44,145 nt of DNA from the NCBI GenBank assembly GCA_003212615.1, contig QCPG01000009.1, positions 1 to 44,145 on the forward strand, in the 5' to 3' direction. Source of the DNA: Prochlorococcus sp. AG-436-E22. GTDB lineage: Bacteria; Cyanobacteriota; Cyanobacteriia; PCC-6307; Cyanobiaceae. The notes under the pieces are model-generated. The model saw only the letters and a program-made list of their open reading frames with translations. It was not told the origin of the DNA and did not search any database. This document shows positions 11,698 to 22,724 of the stretch, piece by piece (position 1 is the first letter of the stretch; each line of letters begins with the position of its first letter). A program made the position numbers and the translations under genes.

Positions 11698-12171
11698 GTG
11701 AGAATAATTGGGATTGACCCTGGATTAGCAAGAGTTGGATATGGAATTATTGAAATAGAAAATGAAAAAAAGATATTGTTAGATTGCGGCGTTATTGAGA
11801 CAGGTAAAGATAAAAAAGAAGAAGATAGACTTTATGAGATATACAAAGATCTTAATGAATTAATAAATCATTGGAATCCAAATTTAGCAGCGGTAGAGAA
11901 ATTTTTCTTTTACAGATCAAGTACTACTATTAGTGTGGTGCAAGCTAGAGGCGTTATTATGATGGTATTAGCCTCTAAAAAAATTAATGTTAGTGAATAT
12001 GCCCCTGCGCAGATAAAGTTAACCATTGCTGGGTCTGGAAAGGCATCTAAGAAAGAAGTTATTGATGCTGTTATGTATAACTTAGAGCTGAATAAACCTC
12101 CAAAACCTGATGATTCAGCAGATGCATTGGCGATAGCACTCACAAAACTAAATGAAGAAGGCTTCAACTGA
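11698..12171 (+). CDS. ruvC: Holliday junction endonuclease RuvC
   Basis: 157 aa; [41 protein letters not shown]. Confidence 0.95.
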   Translation: MRIIGIDPGLARVGYGIIEIENEKKILLDCGVIETGKDKKEEDRLYEIYKDLNELINHWNPNLAAVEKFFFYRSSTTISVVQARGVIMMVLASKKINVSEYAPAQIKLTIAGSGKASKKEVIDAVMYNLELNKPPKPDDSADALAIALTKLNEEGFN

Positions 12172-12180
12172 TGATCTAAT

Positions 12181-12738
12181 ATGTCTATCTTAGAAAAAAA
12201 GAAATTTGAGAGGGATACATTTAGAAAACTTAGAGATGAGATCTCCCTTAATCAAAGGGAAAATTTAAAAAAGAATGTAAAATTATATGCTGATTCATTT
12301 GTTAAAGAATATAAAAATATTGGTTATATAGCAATATATTGGCCTCTAAAAAAAGAATTAGATATAAGAAGTCTTAAGGAAAAATTTTCATTGGCTTTGC
12401 CCAGATGTAAAGATAAAAAAGATTTATTATTTTATCCATGGGATGAAAAACCTCTTACAAAAGACTCTGAGGGGATACTTAGTCCAGATAACTCTTTCCC
12501 ATTAAGTCATAAGCAGATAAGTATGATATTTGTTCCTTGTCTTTCTATAGATAAAAACTTAATAAGATTAGGTTATGGAGGAGGTTATTTTGATAGGTTA
12601 AGAGCAGATATTAATTGGAGGAATATTCCATGCATAGGTGTCTTAACTTCTAATTGTGTAAGTACGATGCCTTTAACGAGAGCTGAATGGGATATTCCCT
12701 TATCAGGCTTTATCACAGAAAAAGAAATATTTGTATAA
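12181..12738 (+). CDS. 5-formyltetrahydrofolate cyclo-ligase
   Basis: 185 aa; IYWPLKKELDIRSL, RLGYGGGYFDR. Confidence 0.9.
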   Translation: MSILEKKKFERDTFRKLRDEISLNQRENLKKNVKLYADSFVKEYKNIGYIAIYWPLKKELDIRSLKEKFSLALPRCKDKKDLLFYPWDEKPLTKDSEGILSPDNSFPLSHKQISMIFVPCLSIDKNLIRLGYGGGYFDRLRADINWRNIPCIGVLTSNCVSTMPLTRAEWDIPLSGFITEKEIFV

Positions 12739-12782
12739 TAGTAAGCTTATTAGTGATTTATTAATTAATAGTTTTTAAAAGA

Positions 12783-13202
12783 ATGGAAAATCAAGAAAAA
12801 TACAATAACTTATCAAAGTTAGTTGAAAAGTTGAGGAAATCAGAAGATCCGAAAAGAAAATATGAGTACATTTTGTGGTTAGGCAAAAAATTGAAAGAAC
12901 CAGATAGTGAAATACTTGTTGAAGAAAATAAAGTTAAGGGATGCGTTTCAGAAGTTTTTGTTAAGGCAAATATTAAAGGCGGTAAATTATTTTGGGAAGG
13001 ATATTCTGATGCCCTAATAACCAAGGGTTTATTAGCATTTTTAATTACTGGCTTAAATGAATTAACACCAAATGAGGTTGTTAAAATAAATAAGAAATTT
13101 ATTGAAGATACTGGCTTAAAAGCAAGTTTAACTCCTTCACGATCAAATGGTTTTTTAAATATATTATTGAAAATGCAGTCACAAGCAAATGAATTTTTGT
13201 AG
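12783..13202 (+). CDS. sufE: SufE family Fe-S assembly protein
   Basis: 139 aa; YEYILWLGKKL, VKGCVSEVFV, ALITKGLLAFLI. Confidence 0.9.
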   Translation: MENQEKYNNLSKLVEKLRKSEDPKRKYEYILWLGKKLKEPDSEILVEENKVKGCVSEVFVKANIKGGKLFWEGYSDALITKGLLAFLITGLNELTPNEVVKINKKFIEDTGLKASLTPSRSNGFLNILLKMQSQANEFL

Positions 13203-13246
13203 TGCTAATAATATAAAATTAAACTCAAAGTTAAAAGAAATAAAAA

Positions 13247-14548
13247 ATGAGAAAATGCAAAATTGGGATTGTGGGTTTTGGAACTGTAGGTTCAGGTATT
13301 TATAAAATATTAAGTTCTGAAGCTGATTCACATCCAATTCTAAAAGAAATAGAAATTGCAAAAATAGCAGTTAAAGATCTTAATAAAAAAAGGGATATTG
13401 AGCTAGATAGTAATTTATTAACTGATGATCCATTTAAATTAATTAATGACCCCTCCATAGATGTAATTGTTGAAGTAATGGGAGGGGTAGATTTAGCCAA
13501 AGATATTATTCTGCAATCATTAAAATTAGGTAAATCTGTAGTGACAGCAAATAAAGCAGTCATTGCAAGATATGGAGAAGAAATATATAAAACTGCATCT
13601 AAAGAAGGAGTTTATATATTGTCAGAGGCGGCAGTTTGCGGGGGGATTCCTATAATTGAACCCTTAAAAAGATCATTAAAAAGTAACAGCATAAAAAAAA
13701 TGGTTGGGATAATAAATGGCACAACAAATTTCATTCTTTCAAAGATGACAAATGAAAAAGCTGATTATAAGGAGACCTTGAAATTGGCACAAAGCCTTGG
13801 GTATGCAGAATTTGATCCAACTGCGGATGTTGAGGGCCAAGATGCTGCTGATAAGATTTCAATTCTTAGTGAACTTGCATTTGGAGGGAAAATCAAAAGA
13901 GAGGAGATACATTCTGAGGGCATTAGTAAAATTAATCTCAAGGATATCGAATATGCCAATAAATTAGGATTTGAAATAAAACTTTTAGCGCTATCCGAAA
14001 GGGGACAAATTAATAGTAATGATTCACTTGCTTTGAATATTTGGGTAGGACCTTCTTTGATTCCAAAATCTCATCCATTGGCAACAGTTAAGGGAGTTAA
14101 CAATGCTTTATTGATAGAGGCTGATCCTCTTGGAGAGATAATGTTGTATGGTCCAGGGGCAGGGAGTGGCCCAACTGCTGCATCAGTAGTATCAGATATA
14201 TTAAATCTGCATGCCGCCTCAGTAAAAGATAATAATTCAATCGATCCATTATTATCTTTTGATTTCTGGAGAAACTGTCATATCATCGGATCTTCACAAA
14301 TAAATAAGAAAAATTACCTTAGAATTATTTGTCTTGATAGTCCAGGTGTAATAGGAAAGATTGGAGACATTTTTGGAAAGAATAATGTATCCATCGAATC
14401 AATTGTTCAACTAGATGCAAGTGAGGACAAAGCTGAAATTGTCGTTATTACTCATGAGGTAAATAATGGAGATTTTGAGAAATCGAAAGATGAAATAAAT
14501 TCTCTAAATGAAGTAAAAATTATTGCAAGTCAATTAAGTTGTATTTAA
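13247..14548 (+). CDS. hom: Homoserine dehydrogenase
   Basis: 433 aa; IGIVGFGTVGSGIYKIL, GIINGTTNFILSKM, YGPGAGSGPTAASVVSD, C-terminal ACT-like region. Confidence 0.95.
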   Translation: MRKCKIGIVGFGTVGSGIYKILSSEADSHPILKEIEIAKIAVKDLNKKRDIELDSNLLTDDPFKLINDPSIDVIVEVMGGVDLAKDIILQSLKLGKSVVTANKAVIARYGEEIYKTASKEGVYILSEAAVCGGIPIIEPLKRSLKSNSIKKMVGIINGTTNFILSKMTNEKADYKETLKLAQSLGYAEFDPTADVEGQDAADKISILSELAFGGKIKREEIHSEGISKINLKDIEYANKLGFEIKLLALSERGQINSNDSLALNIWVGPSLIPKSHPLATVKGVNNALLIEADPLGEIMLYGPGAGSGPTAASVVSDILNLHAASVKDNNSIDPLLSFDFWRNCHIIGSSQINKKNYLRIICLDSPGVIGKIGDIFGKNNVSIESIVQLDASEDKAEIVVITHEVNNGDFEKSKDEINSLNEVKIIASQLSCI

Positions 14549-14597
14549 AAAAATAGTTTGCAAATTTCTTTATAGCCTGTTAAACCGAAGAAAGTAA

Positions 14598-14870
14598 GTG
14601 TTTGGTTTTCGCACCTTAATGATTCATTCAAAACTATTAGACAATAAAAATGAAAAAAATAATTTAATTTGTTCTGAAAACCTTTACAAAGGTGCTTGTG
14701 TAAAAATTAAAAATAGCAATAAGACTTTTCAAGTGATTGGTATAAATATAAGTAAAAAAGTTTGTTGGGTGAGAGAGTGGCCTTTTGCCTGTAATTCTAA
14801 AAAAACATTTGCTTTAGAAATAAATCAAATAACCTTACAAATTTTTTGTTCAAATAATTCTTCAGAATAA
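14598..14870 (+). CDS. Conserved hypothetical protein
   Basis: 90 aa ORF between hom and the ABC genes; no competing ORF. Confidence 0.5.
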   Translation: MFGFRTLMIHSKLLDNKNEKNNLICSENLYKGACVKIKNSNKTFQVIGINISKKVCWVREWPFACNSKKTFALEINQITLQIFCSNNSSE

Positions 14871-14887
14871 TTAAGTACTTAAAAAAT

Positions 14888-16459
14888 ATGAAAAAGAAAG
14901 TTGTTTTATCAATATTTATTATTTTAATTTCTTTTTTACAGACTTCTTGCGTCTCAAAGAGAATATCAAAAAAAATCATAGTTGCAAGTTCTGGAAAAAT
15001 TGAATCTTTAGATCCTGCTCGAGCTAATACTCTTAAAGCAATTCAATTAATCAGTTCTCTGGGAGACACATTATATGAATTAAATTCTAATGGAGAATTA
15101 ATACCTGAATTGGCCTCGGGGATGCCAATTATTTCAAAGGATAGACTTCAAATAACTATCAATTTAAGAAAGAATGTTTTTTTTCATGATGGAACTGCAT
15201 TTAACTCAAATGCTATAAAGTTTACCTTTGATAGATTCAAAAGAATTGGAACTATGAATTATATTTTAGGAAATAAGATTAAATCAATAGAAACGCCAAG
15301 TGAATATTCAGTCATAATAAATTTGAATAAACCATCAAGTTCTTTAAATGGTTTACTCACATCAGTAAATTTAACTCCAATATCTCCTACATTTTACAAA
15401 CAATATTCTGATAAGTTTCTAAATGAAAAATTCGTTGGTACTGGCAAGTATGTGCTGACCAGTTTTTCTAATGAAGTTCAATCAATTGATCCATATTTGA
15501 ATTATTGGGGTGAAAAGCCTTTAAATAAGGGCGTTAATTTTGTGGGATATTCAAATTCATCTTCTCTTTTTGGTGCTTTAAAAAATAAACAAATTGACGT
15601 GCTTTTATCAAATTCAATTGATGATAGTCAGAGAAAAAGTTTAAATAATTTAAGCAAAAATAAACAGTTTAATGAAGGTAATAGCCCTTACACTGAATTA
15701 AGTTTTATAAGCCTTAAAACTAGTTCTTATCCCTTAAGTAATCTTAATTTAAGACTGGCTTTGGCAAAAAGTCTTAATAGAAAATTGATTAGTGAGAAAG
15801 TAAGTTATGGATTAAGGAAGCCATCCAGATCAATTATTCCTCCGATATTAAAAAAAGATCATCAAGAACTGTGGCCTAAATATGATTATTTAGAAGCGAG
15901 AAGGTTATTGCAAAAAGAAAATTATTGCAATGGAAATATTCTAAAAATACCCCTTACTTATAGATCGAATGTGCCAGCTGACAAGCTTATCGCTCTGACA
16001 TGGCAAGAAGAAATTAAAAGTTCTTTAAAAGATTGTATTGATATTGAACTTAATGGGGTTGAATCTACAACAGTTTATAAGAATCTAAGTTTAGGAATTT
16101 ATACGGCAGTTCTTCTCGATTGGACTGGGGCTTATTCAGATCCAGAGGCCTATCTCACCCCTCTTTTAAGTTGTAATGAAATAGTTGATGGCATATGTAA
16201 AAAAGGAGAATCAGTTTACAGCGGTAGTTTTTGGGGATCTAATAAAGTGGAAAGTTTATTTCTTGAGAGTGAAAAAATAAGTGGAATTAAAAGATTAGAA
16301 AAACTTCTTGAAATTGAAAAAATAGCAGCAAGTTCAATACCTTATATTCCTATTTGGATATCCTCTCAAAAAGCATGGTCTCAAAATAAAATATCAAAAC
16401 CTATTTTTAATGGTGCAGGGATAATTTCATTGAGTGATCTTGAGTTAATTAATGAGTAG
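14888..16459 (+). CDS. ABC transporter substrate-binding lipoprotein, family 5 (peptide/nickel type)
   Basis: 523 aa; lipobox FLQTSC; SLDPARANTLKAIQLI, FHDGTAFNSNAIKFTFDR. Confidence 0.87.
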   Translation: MKKKVVLSIFIILISFLQTSCVSKRISKKIIVASSGKIESLDPARANTLKAIQLISSLGDTLYELNSNGELIPELASGMPIISKDRLQITINLRKNVFFHDGTAFNSNAIKFTFDRFKRIGTMNYILGNKIKSIETPSEYSVIINLNKPSSSLNGLLTSVNLTPISPTFYKQYSDKFLNEKFVGTGKYVLTSFSNEVQSIDPYLNYWGEKPLNKGVNFVGYSNSSSLFGALKNKQIDVLLSNSIDDSQRKSLNNLSKNKQFNEGNSPYTELSFISLKTSSYPLSNLNLRLALAKSLNRKLISEKVSYGLRKPSRSIIPPILKKDHQELWPKYDYLEARRLLQKENYCNGNILKIPLTYRSNVPADKLIALTWQEEIKSSLKDCIDIELNGVESTTVYKNLSLGIYTAVLLDWTGAYSDPEAYLTPLLSCNEIVDGICKKGESVYSGSFWGSNKVESLFLESEKISGIKRLEKLLEIEKIAASSIPYIPIWISSQKAWSQNKISKPIFNGAGIISLSDLELINE

Positions 16460-17474
16460 AAATTTAAATAAACTACTAAATTATTCCTTATTAAAAATTT
16501 CATTAATACCTATAATGTTATGGATAATTTCTTCATTAGTTTTTATTTTATTAAGAGTTGCTCCCGGCGATCCTGTCGATGCCATACTAGGATCTGGTGC
16601 AGATGAGGTTTCTAGGGAATTTCTAAGAAATAAATTGGGGCTAAATGAACCTTTAATAAATCAATATTTTTCATATATTAAAAATATATTGCACTTAGAT
16701 TTTGGCCAATCTCTTAGTACCCAAGAGCCAGTCCTAAATATTATTATTAAGTCATTGCCTGCAAGTCTTGAGCTTGGATTCTTTTCAATATTAAGTGCCA
16801 CACTAATAGGATTCCCATTGGGATTAATTGGCTTAAGAAATAGAGGGAAAAAGACTGATTATATTGCGAGAATATTAGGAATTGCTACATATGCGATCCC
16901 TCCTTTTTGGGGTGCAATGTTAGCGCAATTATTATTTTCTGTATTTTTTAATATTTCCCCTATTGGAGGTAGATTTCCAATATTTCATCAACAACCTCAA
17001 ATTACAGGTTTTCTAGTTTTAGATAGTATTCTTTCAAATAATATTATTGCTTTGAAAGATAGTCTTTATCATCTCGCACTTCCTTCGATTACCCTTGGCT
17101 TTTTATTAAGTGGTATATTCAGCCGCTCATTAAGATTAAATTTGGATAAGACATTAAAAAGTGATTATGTAAATGCTGCTATATGTAGAGGAATATCAAG
17201 GAAAAAAATATTTTTAAACCATGCATTGCCTAATGCTCTATTGCCAATTGTCACTATTTCTGGCTTGACTATGGCCTCATTAGCAGGAGGTGCTCTATTG
17301 TTCGAGGTAACTTTTTCATGGCCAGGTATAGCTTTAAGATTACATGAAGCTATTTCTCAAAGAGACTATAACTTGGTTCAAGGAATTGTAATTTTTACCT
17401 CTATGCTAATAGTCTCTTTAAATCTCTTCGTGGATATTTTAATAGCATATTTAGATCCACGAATAGAGTACTAA
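16452..17474 (+). CDS. ABC transporter permease (DppB/OppB-like)
   Basis: 340 aa; FILLRVAPGDPVDAILG, HALPNALLPIVTISGL; overlaps the SBP ORF by 8 nt. Confidence 0.9.
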   Translation: MSRNLNKLLNYSLLKISLIPIMLWIISSLVFILLRVAPGDPVDAILGSGADEVSREFLRNKLGLNEPLINQYFSYIKNILHLDFGQSLSTQEPVLNIIIKSLPASLELGFFSILSATLIGFPLGLIGLRNRGKKTDYIARILGIATYAIPPFWGAMLAQLLFSVFFNISPIGGRFPIFHQQPQITGFLVLDSILSNNIIALKDSLYHLALPSITLGFLLSGIFSRSLRLNLDKTLKSDYVNAAICRGISRKKIFLNHALPNALLPIVTISGLTMASLAGGALLFEVTFSWPGIALRLHEAISQRDYNLVQGIVIFTSMLIVSLNLFVDILIAYLDPRIEY

Positions 17475-19021
17475 TTTTCGGAAATTTCTTTTATTGTTTC
17501 AAGATCTAAAAGATGGAAATCAAGTCCCAAATCTCTTTGGTTTTTAACTACTGTTGGGATCTTTTGGTCTTTAATATTTTTTAAAAATTCAACTATAAAT
17601 TTCGTAGATAAATCTTGCACTAATATTGGGTCTGAACCAATAAAAGACTTACTTATTTTGAAGATATCATGATTTTCAATGGAATTCTTATTTATTCTGA
17701 TTGGAGAGAAATGACTTGCCCCTTCAATAATTAGGAACCTATTTGATTGATTATTTAAAGCAGAAAAAACTCTAAATTGTTCATTCATTAGCGGTGTAAT
17801 AAGGTCATATGTTCCACCTATAAGGAGAGTTGGTATTTTAATACCAGTACTATTTTCTTTGGGCCATAGTAAACTGCCAAACGAATTAAAGCCTATTATC
17901 GCAATTGCCTTATTAGAGTTATTTCTCTCAGAAAATTGTATTTCACTTAATTGACATTGAAGTAATTTTGATAAATTTGTTACTGCAAAGTCTTTTAATG
18001 CAAAATTGCATCTTTCCTTAAGTTGATCTGTTGGTTTATTCCCTTCATATAAAAGTGCTATTAAAGCACCAAGTGAATGCCCCATTAATATATAAGAATC
18101 ATTAGGCAAACCAAATTCTCCGTTCTCATGAGCTTTTAATACCGCATCCAAATCTTTAAATCTATATAAGAAAAAGTCTGCACTTCCTGGGATTGCTTCT
18201 TTACCCTCGAGTACTTCTCTAAATGCTTTTAAATTACTTCCTCTATGATCTATAAATGCTATTGGCCAACCCCTTTTAGTTAATTCATTGCCTATCCAAT
18301 TGAAATTATTAATTTCGCCTCCAAGTCCTGGCATAAATATTATCAGTTCTTTATTGTCGTTTGTTTTATTGCTTTTCCATAGTTCAATTTCAAAAGGCTT
18401 TACTCGGTGAGGAGCATAAATTTTTTTATTTATCTTTATAAGATCTGAAGTTGATTTATTTTCATTATTTTTAAAGGGATTTTGCGTTGTTCTTTCAAGA
18501 TTATTTAATTTGGATATAAGATCTTGTTGCATTGTTAATTCATTTTTCCAAGATGAAATTATTAAAATTAAATTATCAACATCTAAATAAATTTCTTCTG
18601 AAGGTAATGCCTTTATGATATCTAAAGTTGAAAGTTCTTTTTTTTGATCTAATAAATTTTCTATAGTGTTATATATTTCTGTTCCATTATTGTCATTTGG
18701 AACTTTAATGCTTTTGCTTAATTCTGTAAGAATTTTACGCCCTATCCAACTTCTTAATATTTCTCTATTTAATCCTTCTTCTTTGAAAACTGGAAATTCT
18801 AAAAATTTTGATAATTCAAAAACTCTTATAAATCCATTTTTTTTTAACCAATCTATTAATTCTGTTGAATCATCTTTGTGTTTTTCTAATTTTGATAATT
18901 GTTCTATAGTAAGAGGGATTTCCATCTCTTCAAACTTAATATTTATCTTTTCAGCAGCCTTTAAACCATTATTAAAAAATAAACCACAAAAACTTAAAAA
19001 AATTATAAAAATGTATTTCAC
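17471..19021 (-). CDS. Exported alpha/beta hydrolase with N-terminal DUF1400-like region
   Basis: 516 aa; signal peptide, LIIFMPGLGGEINNF, LMGHSLGALIALLY, late His in GASHFSPI. Confidence 0.8.
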   Translation of the reverse strand: MKYIFIIFLSFCGLFFNNGLKAAEKINIKFEEMEIPLTIEQLSKLEKHKDDSTELIDWLKKNGFIRVFELSKFLEFPVFKEEGLNREILRSWIGRKILTELSKSIKVPNDNNGTEIYNTIENLLDQKKELSTLDIIKALPSEEIYLDVDNLILIISSWKNELTMQQDLISKLNNLERTTQNPFKNNENKSTSDLIKINKKIYAPHRVKPFEIELWKSNKTNDNKELIIFMPGLGGEINNFNWIGNELTKRGWPIAFIDHRGSNLKAFREVLEGKEAIPGSADFFLYRFKDLDAVLKAHENGEFGLPNDSYILMGHSLGALIALLYEGNKPTDQLKERCNFALKDFAVTNLSKLLQCQLSEIQFSERNNSNKAIAIIGFNSFGSLLWPKENSTGIKIPTLLIGGTYDLITPLMNEQFRVFSALNNQSNRFLIIEGASHFSPIRINKNSIENHDIFKISKSFIGSDPILVQDLSTKFIVEFLKNIKDQKIPTVVKNQRDLGLDFHLLDLETIKEISEN

Positions 19022-19023
19022 TA

Positions 19024-20253
19024 GTGATTATTCCAAATAGTTTACAAATTAGCAAAAATTGGTGGTTTCAATTTCCATATCATTTGAGGTTAATAACCAA
19101 GATAAGATTTTACGCTGCATTTGGAGCAGGAGGTGTTATTTATTTAACATCACTTATTTTTAATAACCTAGGATTATCGGCAACAGATATTGGCTTGGGG
19201 TTTACCATTTCAGCAATAATTGGAACCATCACAAGACTCTTTACAGGTAATTATCTTAATAAAACAGGGAAAATACAATTTCCAATAGTTACTTCTTCAA
19301 TACTAAGTATTGCAGCTAGCTTATGCCTAATTTTTTCAAGAGATACTTTTTTGTACATAATTGGACAATCACTTGTTGGAGCTGCTGCAGGAATATATTG
19401 GCCTGCTGCCGAGTTTGGGGTACCCTATTTTTGCCATCCTGTCGAAACACGCAACGCTTATGCTCTCGTAAGAAGTTCGGAGGCTTTAGGGATATTTCTA
19501 GGGGTGTTCTTAGGGGGTTATATGACGAATTTTTTGTATTCTAAATCAATTTTTATTAATGATATATTTTGCATGTTAGTTATCACATATTTAATATCTA
19601 GAAATAGTTCTTCTATTAAAAGAAACTTAGAAATTTTCCAAAAAAAATTTGTAGATCCAATTAATAAGGGACAATTGAAATGGAATAAAAATTCAACAAT
19701 AATAATTTTATCTATTTTATTGATAACTACCTCTTTAGCTCTGATTCAAGTAACTTTGCCTCTGGATCTTGTTAAAGGTGGAGTATATCGCAATGCATTA
19801 AGCAAAGAAATTATTAGTCTTATAATTTCTATTCAGTTAATTTTATTGTTGTTTTTACAATGGCCTATTGGATCTTGGATATCAAAAAAAGGGAGATTGT
19901 TTGGGTTGAAATTTAGTTTGATAAATTTCTCTTTCGCTTCATTTTTATTATTTATTTCTAGTTATTTAAATATCCCAGCTTTTTATTTAATTTCTTTTTC
20001 ATTGATATTAGTAAGTTTAGGGACTGCTTCATTTCTTCCAACATCAACAGATATCGTTTTCAGAATGGCTCCTTCAAACAAAAAAGGTTTTGCACTTGCT
20101 CTATTATCACAATGTTTCGCTATGGGTTATTTTTTGGGACCATTTATTTCGGGACGTATATTAGATCTATTTGGTTATGCTTCAATAATCTGGCTATCTA
20201 TTTCCTTTGCTTGCTTTATAATTTTTGCAATCCTATTTAAGAGATTATTTTAA
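19024..20253 (+). CDS. Major facilitator superfamily transporter
   Basis: 409 aa polytopic; GLGFTISAIIGTITRLFTGNYLNKTGK and repeated TM pattern. Confidence 0.85.
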   Translation: MIIPNSLQISKNWWFQFPYHLRLITKIRFYAAFGAGGVIYLTSLIFNNLGLSATDIGLGFTISAIIGTITRLFTGNYLNKTGKIQFPIVTSSILSIAASLCLIFSRDTFLYIIGQSLVGAAAGIYWPAAEFGVPYFCHPVETRNAYALVRSSEALGIFLGVFLGGYMTNFLYSKSIFINDIFCMLVITYLISRNSSSIKRNLEIFQKKFVDPINKGQLKWNKNSTIIILSILLITTSLALIQVTLPLDLVKGGVYRNALSKEIISLIISIQLILLLFLQWPIGSWISKKGRLFGLKFSLINFSFASFLLFISSYLNIPAFYLISFSLILVSLGTASFLPTSTDIVFRMAPSNKKGFALALLSQCFAMGYFLGPFISGRILDLFGYASIIWLSISFACFIIFAILFKRLF

Positions 20254-20268
20254 TTAATCTTTAAAAAT

Positions 20269-20637
20269 TTAAATTTTTTCTAATTCAATAATTCTTCTCT
20301 CTCTTAGAAATAAGAAAAAAGGTGCTGAGAATGCAAATGCAATAAGAAAAGTTCCAATGTAAACAATCCACATATTCTTCATCTTCAATTTTTTTGATTC
20401 ATTTACTATCCATATAAAAATTGCACTGGAACCTACTAATAAGTCTCTAGAAATTGACTGAGCTGCAGGGTTGGCATTCGCTAAAGAAATGAAGTTATTA
20501 ATATCAAAGCTGTTTCCATATTCCCTAGCAAATTCGAAATTTGCCATCATTGGAAGGACAGCACCCAAAATTGATAGAAAAAGGTAAAGAAAAGATAGTT
20601 TCTGTTTATTATCTTTTAAAATGTTAAATGAATTCAC
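20269..20637 (-). CDS. DUF2834-like membrane protein
   Basis: 122 aa; about 3 TM segments; GAVLPMMANF...DLLVGSSAIFIWIVNES. Confidence 0.6.
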   Translation of the reverse strand: MNSFNILKDNKQKLSFLYLFLSILGAVLPMMANFEFAREYGNSFDINNFISLANANPAAQSISRDLLVGSSAIFIWIVNESKKLKMKNMWIVYIGTFLIAFAFSAPFFLFLRERRIIELEKI

Positions 20638-20678
20638 TTGTCAAAAATTTTTCTTTTAATAATAGTATTTAAAAGATT

Positions 20679-21548
20679 ATGGTTGTTGAAAAGAATAATA
20701 AAGTTGAAGAAGATAAATTTAAAAAAGGAAATTTAAATTTTGCTGTAGTTGGTCACGTCGAGTGGATGAATTTCTTAAAGGTTGATCAATTACCAAAACA
20801 CGGAGTTATTTCTCATTCTGAAAAGTCCCTTGAGTCTCCAGCTGGTGGTGGCTCTATTGTCGCGAAAATACTTTCTGATTTAACTTTAAACCAAATTCAT
20901 TTTTTTACTGCATTAGGTAATGATGATTATGGAGATAAATGCCTCAAAATTCTTTCAACTATGGGAATAAAATTACATGTGGCATGGCGTGACAAACCTA
21001 CTAGAAGAGGCTTTAGTTTAATTGACTCTCAAGGTGAGAGAGCAATTACAGTTGTTGGAGAAAGATTGGCCCCGAATCATAATGACAACTTAGAATGGAA
21101 CATTTTAAAAAAAATGGACGGAATTTTTATTACTGCATCTGATTCTGAGATTTTTAAAATGGCTAGATCAGCTTCAATACTGTGTACTACACCAAGGGTG
21201 GGATTAAATACAATTAATAAATCGAATGTCCTTTTGGATGGATTAATAGGCAGTAATCTTGATCCAGGTGAAGTTTTTTCTTTTTCTGATTTATCGATAA
21301 AACCTAAATATACAATCAAAACCGAGGGGGAGAAGGGAGGCATAATATTTCCAGGAGGAAGATATAAGGCTCTTAAAAACAAAAAACTTAAAGTTGATTC
21401 TTATGGATGTGGGGACTCTTTTGCTGCTGGTATTCTTTATGGAATGGCATCTAAATGGAATATAGATAAAAGTTTAAATCTTGCTAAAGTACTAGGAAGA
21501 AACGCTAGTGAATTTTTTGGCCCATATGCAAATTATGATAAACAATAA
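20679..21548 (+). CDS. PfkB-family carbohydrate kinase
   Basis: 289 aa; GGGSIVAKILSDL, TALGNDDYGDKC, DSYGCGDSFAAGILYG. Confidence 0.88.
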   Translation: MVVEKNNKVEEDKFKKGNLNFAVVGHVEWMNFLKVDQLPKHGVISHSEKSLESPAGGGSIVAKILSDLTLNQIHFFTALGNDDYGDKCLKILSTMGIKLHVAWRDKPTRRGFSLIDSQGERAITVVGERLAPNHNDNLEWNILKKMDGIFITASDSEIFKMARSASILCTTPRVGLNTINKSNVLLDGLIGSNLDPGEVFSFSDLSIKPKYTIKTEGEKGGIIFPGGRYKALKNKKLKVDSYGCGDSFAAGILYGMASKWNIDKSLNLAKVLGRNASEFFGPYANYDKQ

Positions 21549-21564
21549 GTGATTTAAAACTTTT

Positions 21565-21756
21565 ATGAGTAACTTAGAAAATAAAAATAAAAATTTTCTT
21601 GTAGAAAAACTTATTGTTTTCTTTTTGTTTACTGTTTTTTTGGTTTTTAAATCTTTAAAAACTTTATCTAGAATTTTTACTTATGGAATTTTTAAAAAAG
21701 AGACATTAACTTCTAAAAGTAACTTAGGTGTAGATATAAAAATAAAAATTAAATAA
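21565..21756 (+). CDS. Small hypothetical membrane protein
   Basis: 63 aa, one TM; follows pfkB by 16 nt. Confidence 0.5.
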   Translation: MSNLENKNKNFLVEKLIVFFLFTVFLVFKSLKTLSRIFTYGIFKKETLTSKSNLGVDIKIKIK

Positions 21757-21759
21757 GTA

Positions 21760-22113
21760 ATGAATAAATTTTTAGTTTTTCTATCCTTTGGAATTATGTT
21801 ATTGTTCTACAAAAAAATTAATTCTAGAAAAACTAAGAATATTAAATTAAACAAATTTAAAAATAAATTGCAGAGTAAGCAATCAAATATTGAGAGAATT
21901 TTTTTAAGAGAGGAAGAAAAAACCTTTTCAAACCCTAATATAAATATCTATATTGGATTTTATGATAATGAAGATATTATAAATAGAAAATCTAATATAC
22001 ACCGAGCAAGACTTTCAAAATTTAAGAAATCTAAATTAAATGGTGAAATGATATTTCAAGACGATGAACAAAGGATTTATAAATTTAATAATGGTAAGAA
22101 AATTTACTTATAA
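21760..22113 (+). CDS. Hypothetical membrane-anchored basic protein
   Basis: 117 aa; 3 nt after the previous ORF, likely same operon. Confidence 0.5.
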   Translation: MNKFLVFLSFGIMLLFYKKINSRKTKNIKLNKFKNKLQSKQSNIERIFLREEEKTFSNPNINIYIGFYDNEDIINRKSNIHRARLSKFKKSKLNGEMIFQDDEQRIYKFNNGKKIYL

Positions 22114-22122
22114 TTTTAATTT

Positions 22123-22656
22123 CTAACTACACTCAAGGCTTTCTCTTGTTGAAACGCCTGTTGTTGGATTGATCCCATCAGCAATTTTACAAAGATTTCT
22201 TTGGTCTTCGTTGTCAAGAATGGCGTAAGAAAAATCTGCTCCTTCTATATTGGCGCCTGCAAAACTGCTGCCTGATGCGATCATATTTATTAAAACAGCA
22301 TTTCGAAGATCTGTTTTTTGGAAATTAACTCGATCAGAAAGAGTATCTGTCAGGTCGATTCCATTTAAATTAGAACCTTTTAAATCAGATAGGGTTAATG
22401 TAGTTCCATGTAAATCAACATCACTAAAATCTGCGTCTCTCGCAACTGCTCCAGCTATAGAAGACAAATGAAGGTCCTCTCCATGGAAATCAAATCCTGT
22501 AATATTAGACCTTACATAACTTGGGACTTCATCTCCTTCTCCCTTAACAGCAACATTTGCCCCAGCAAAAACTGGAGAGGATAAAACTAAGAAAGAAAAA
22601 GTTATGCATAAAAAATATTTAAAAAACCTAAAAAATTTCATATTAAAAAATTTCAA
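22123..22656 (-). CDS. Secreted pentapeptide-repeat protein
   Basis: 177 aa; signal peptide; A(D/N)LxG pentapeptides such as [24 protein letters not shown]. Confidence 0.85.
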   Translation of the reverse strand: MKFFNMKFFRFFKYFLCITFSFLVLSSPVFAGANVAVKGEGDEVPSYVRSNITGFDFHGEDLHLSSIAGAVARDADFSDVDLHGTTLTLSDLKGSNLNGIDLTDTLSDRVNFQKTDLRNAVLINMIASGSSFAGANIEGADFSYAILDNEDQRNLCKIADGINPTTGVSTRESLECS

Positions 22657-22724
22657 TAATTTTATTTTATAACAATTAGATATTTTTTTTAATTGATATA
22701 TAAATTTGGAACTCCTTTTTAAGA

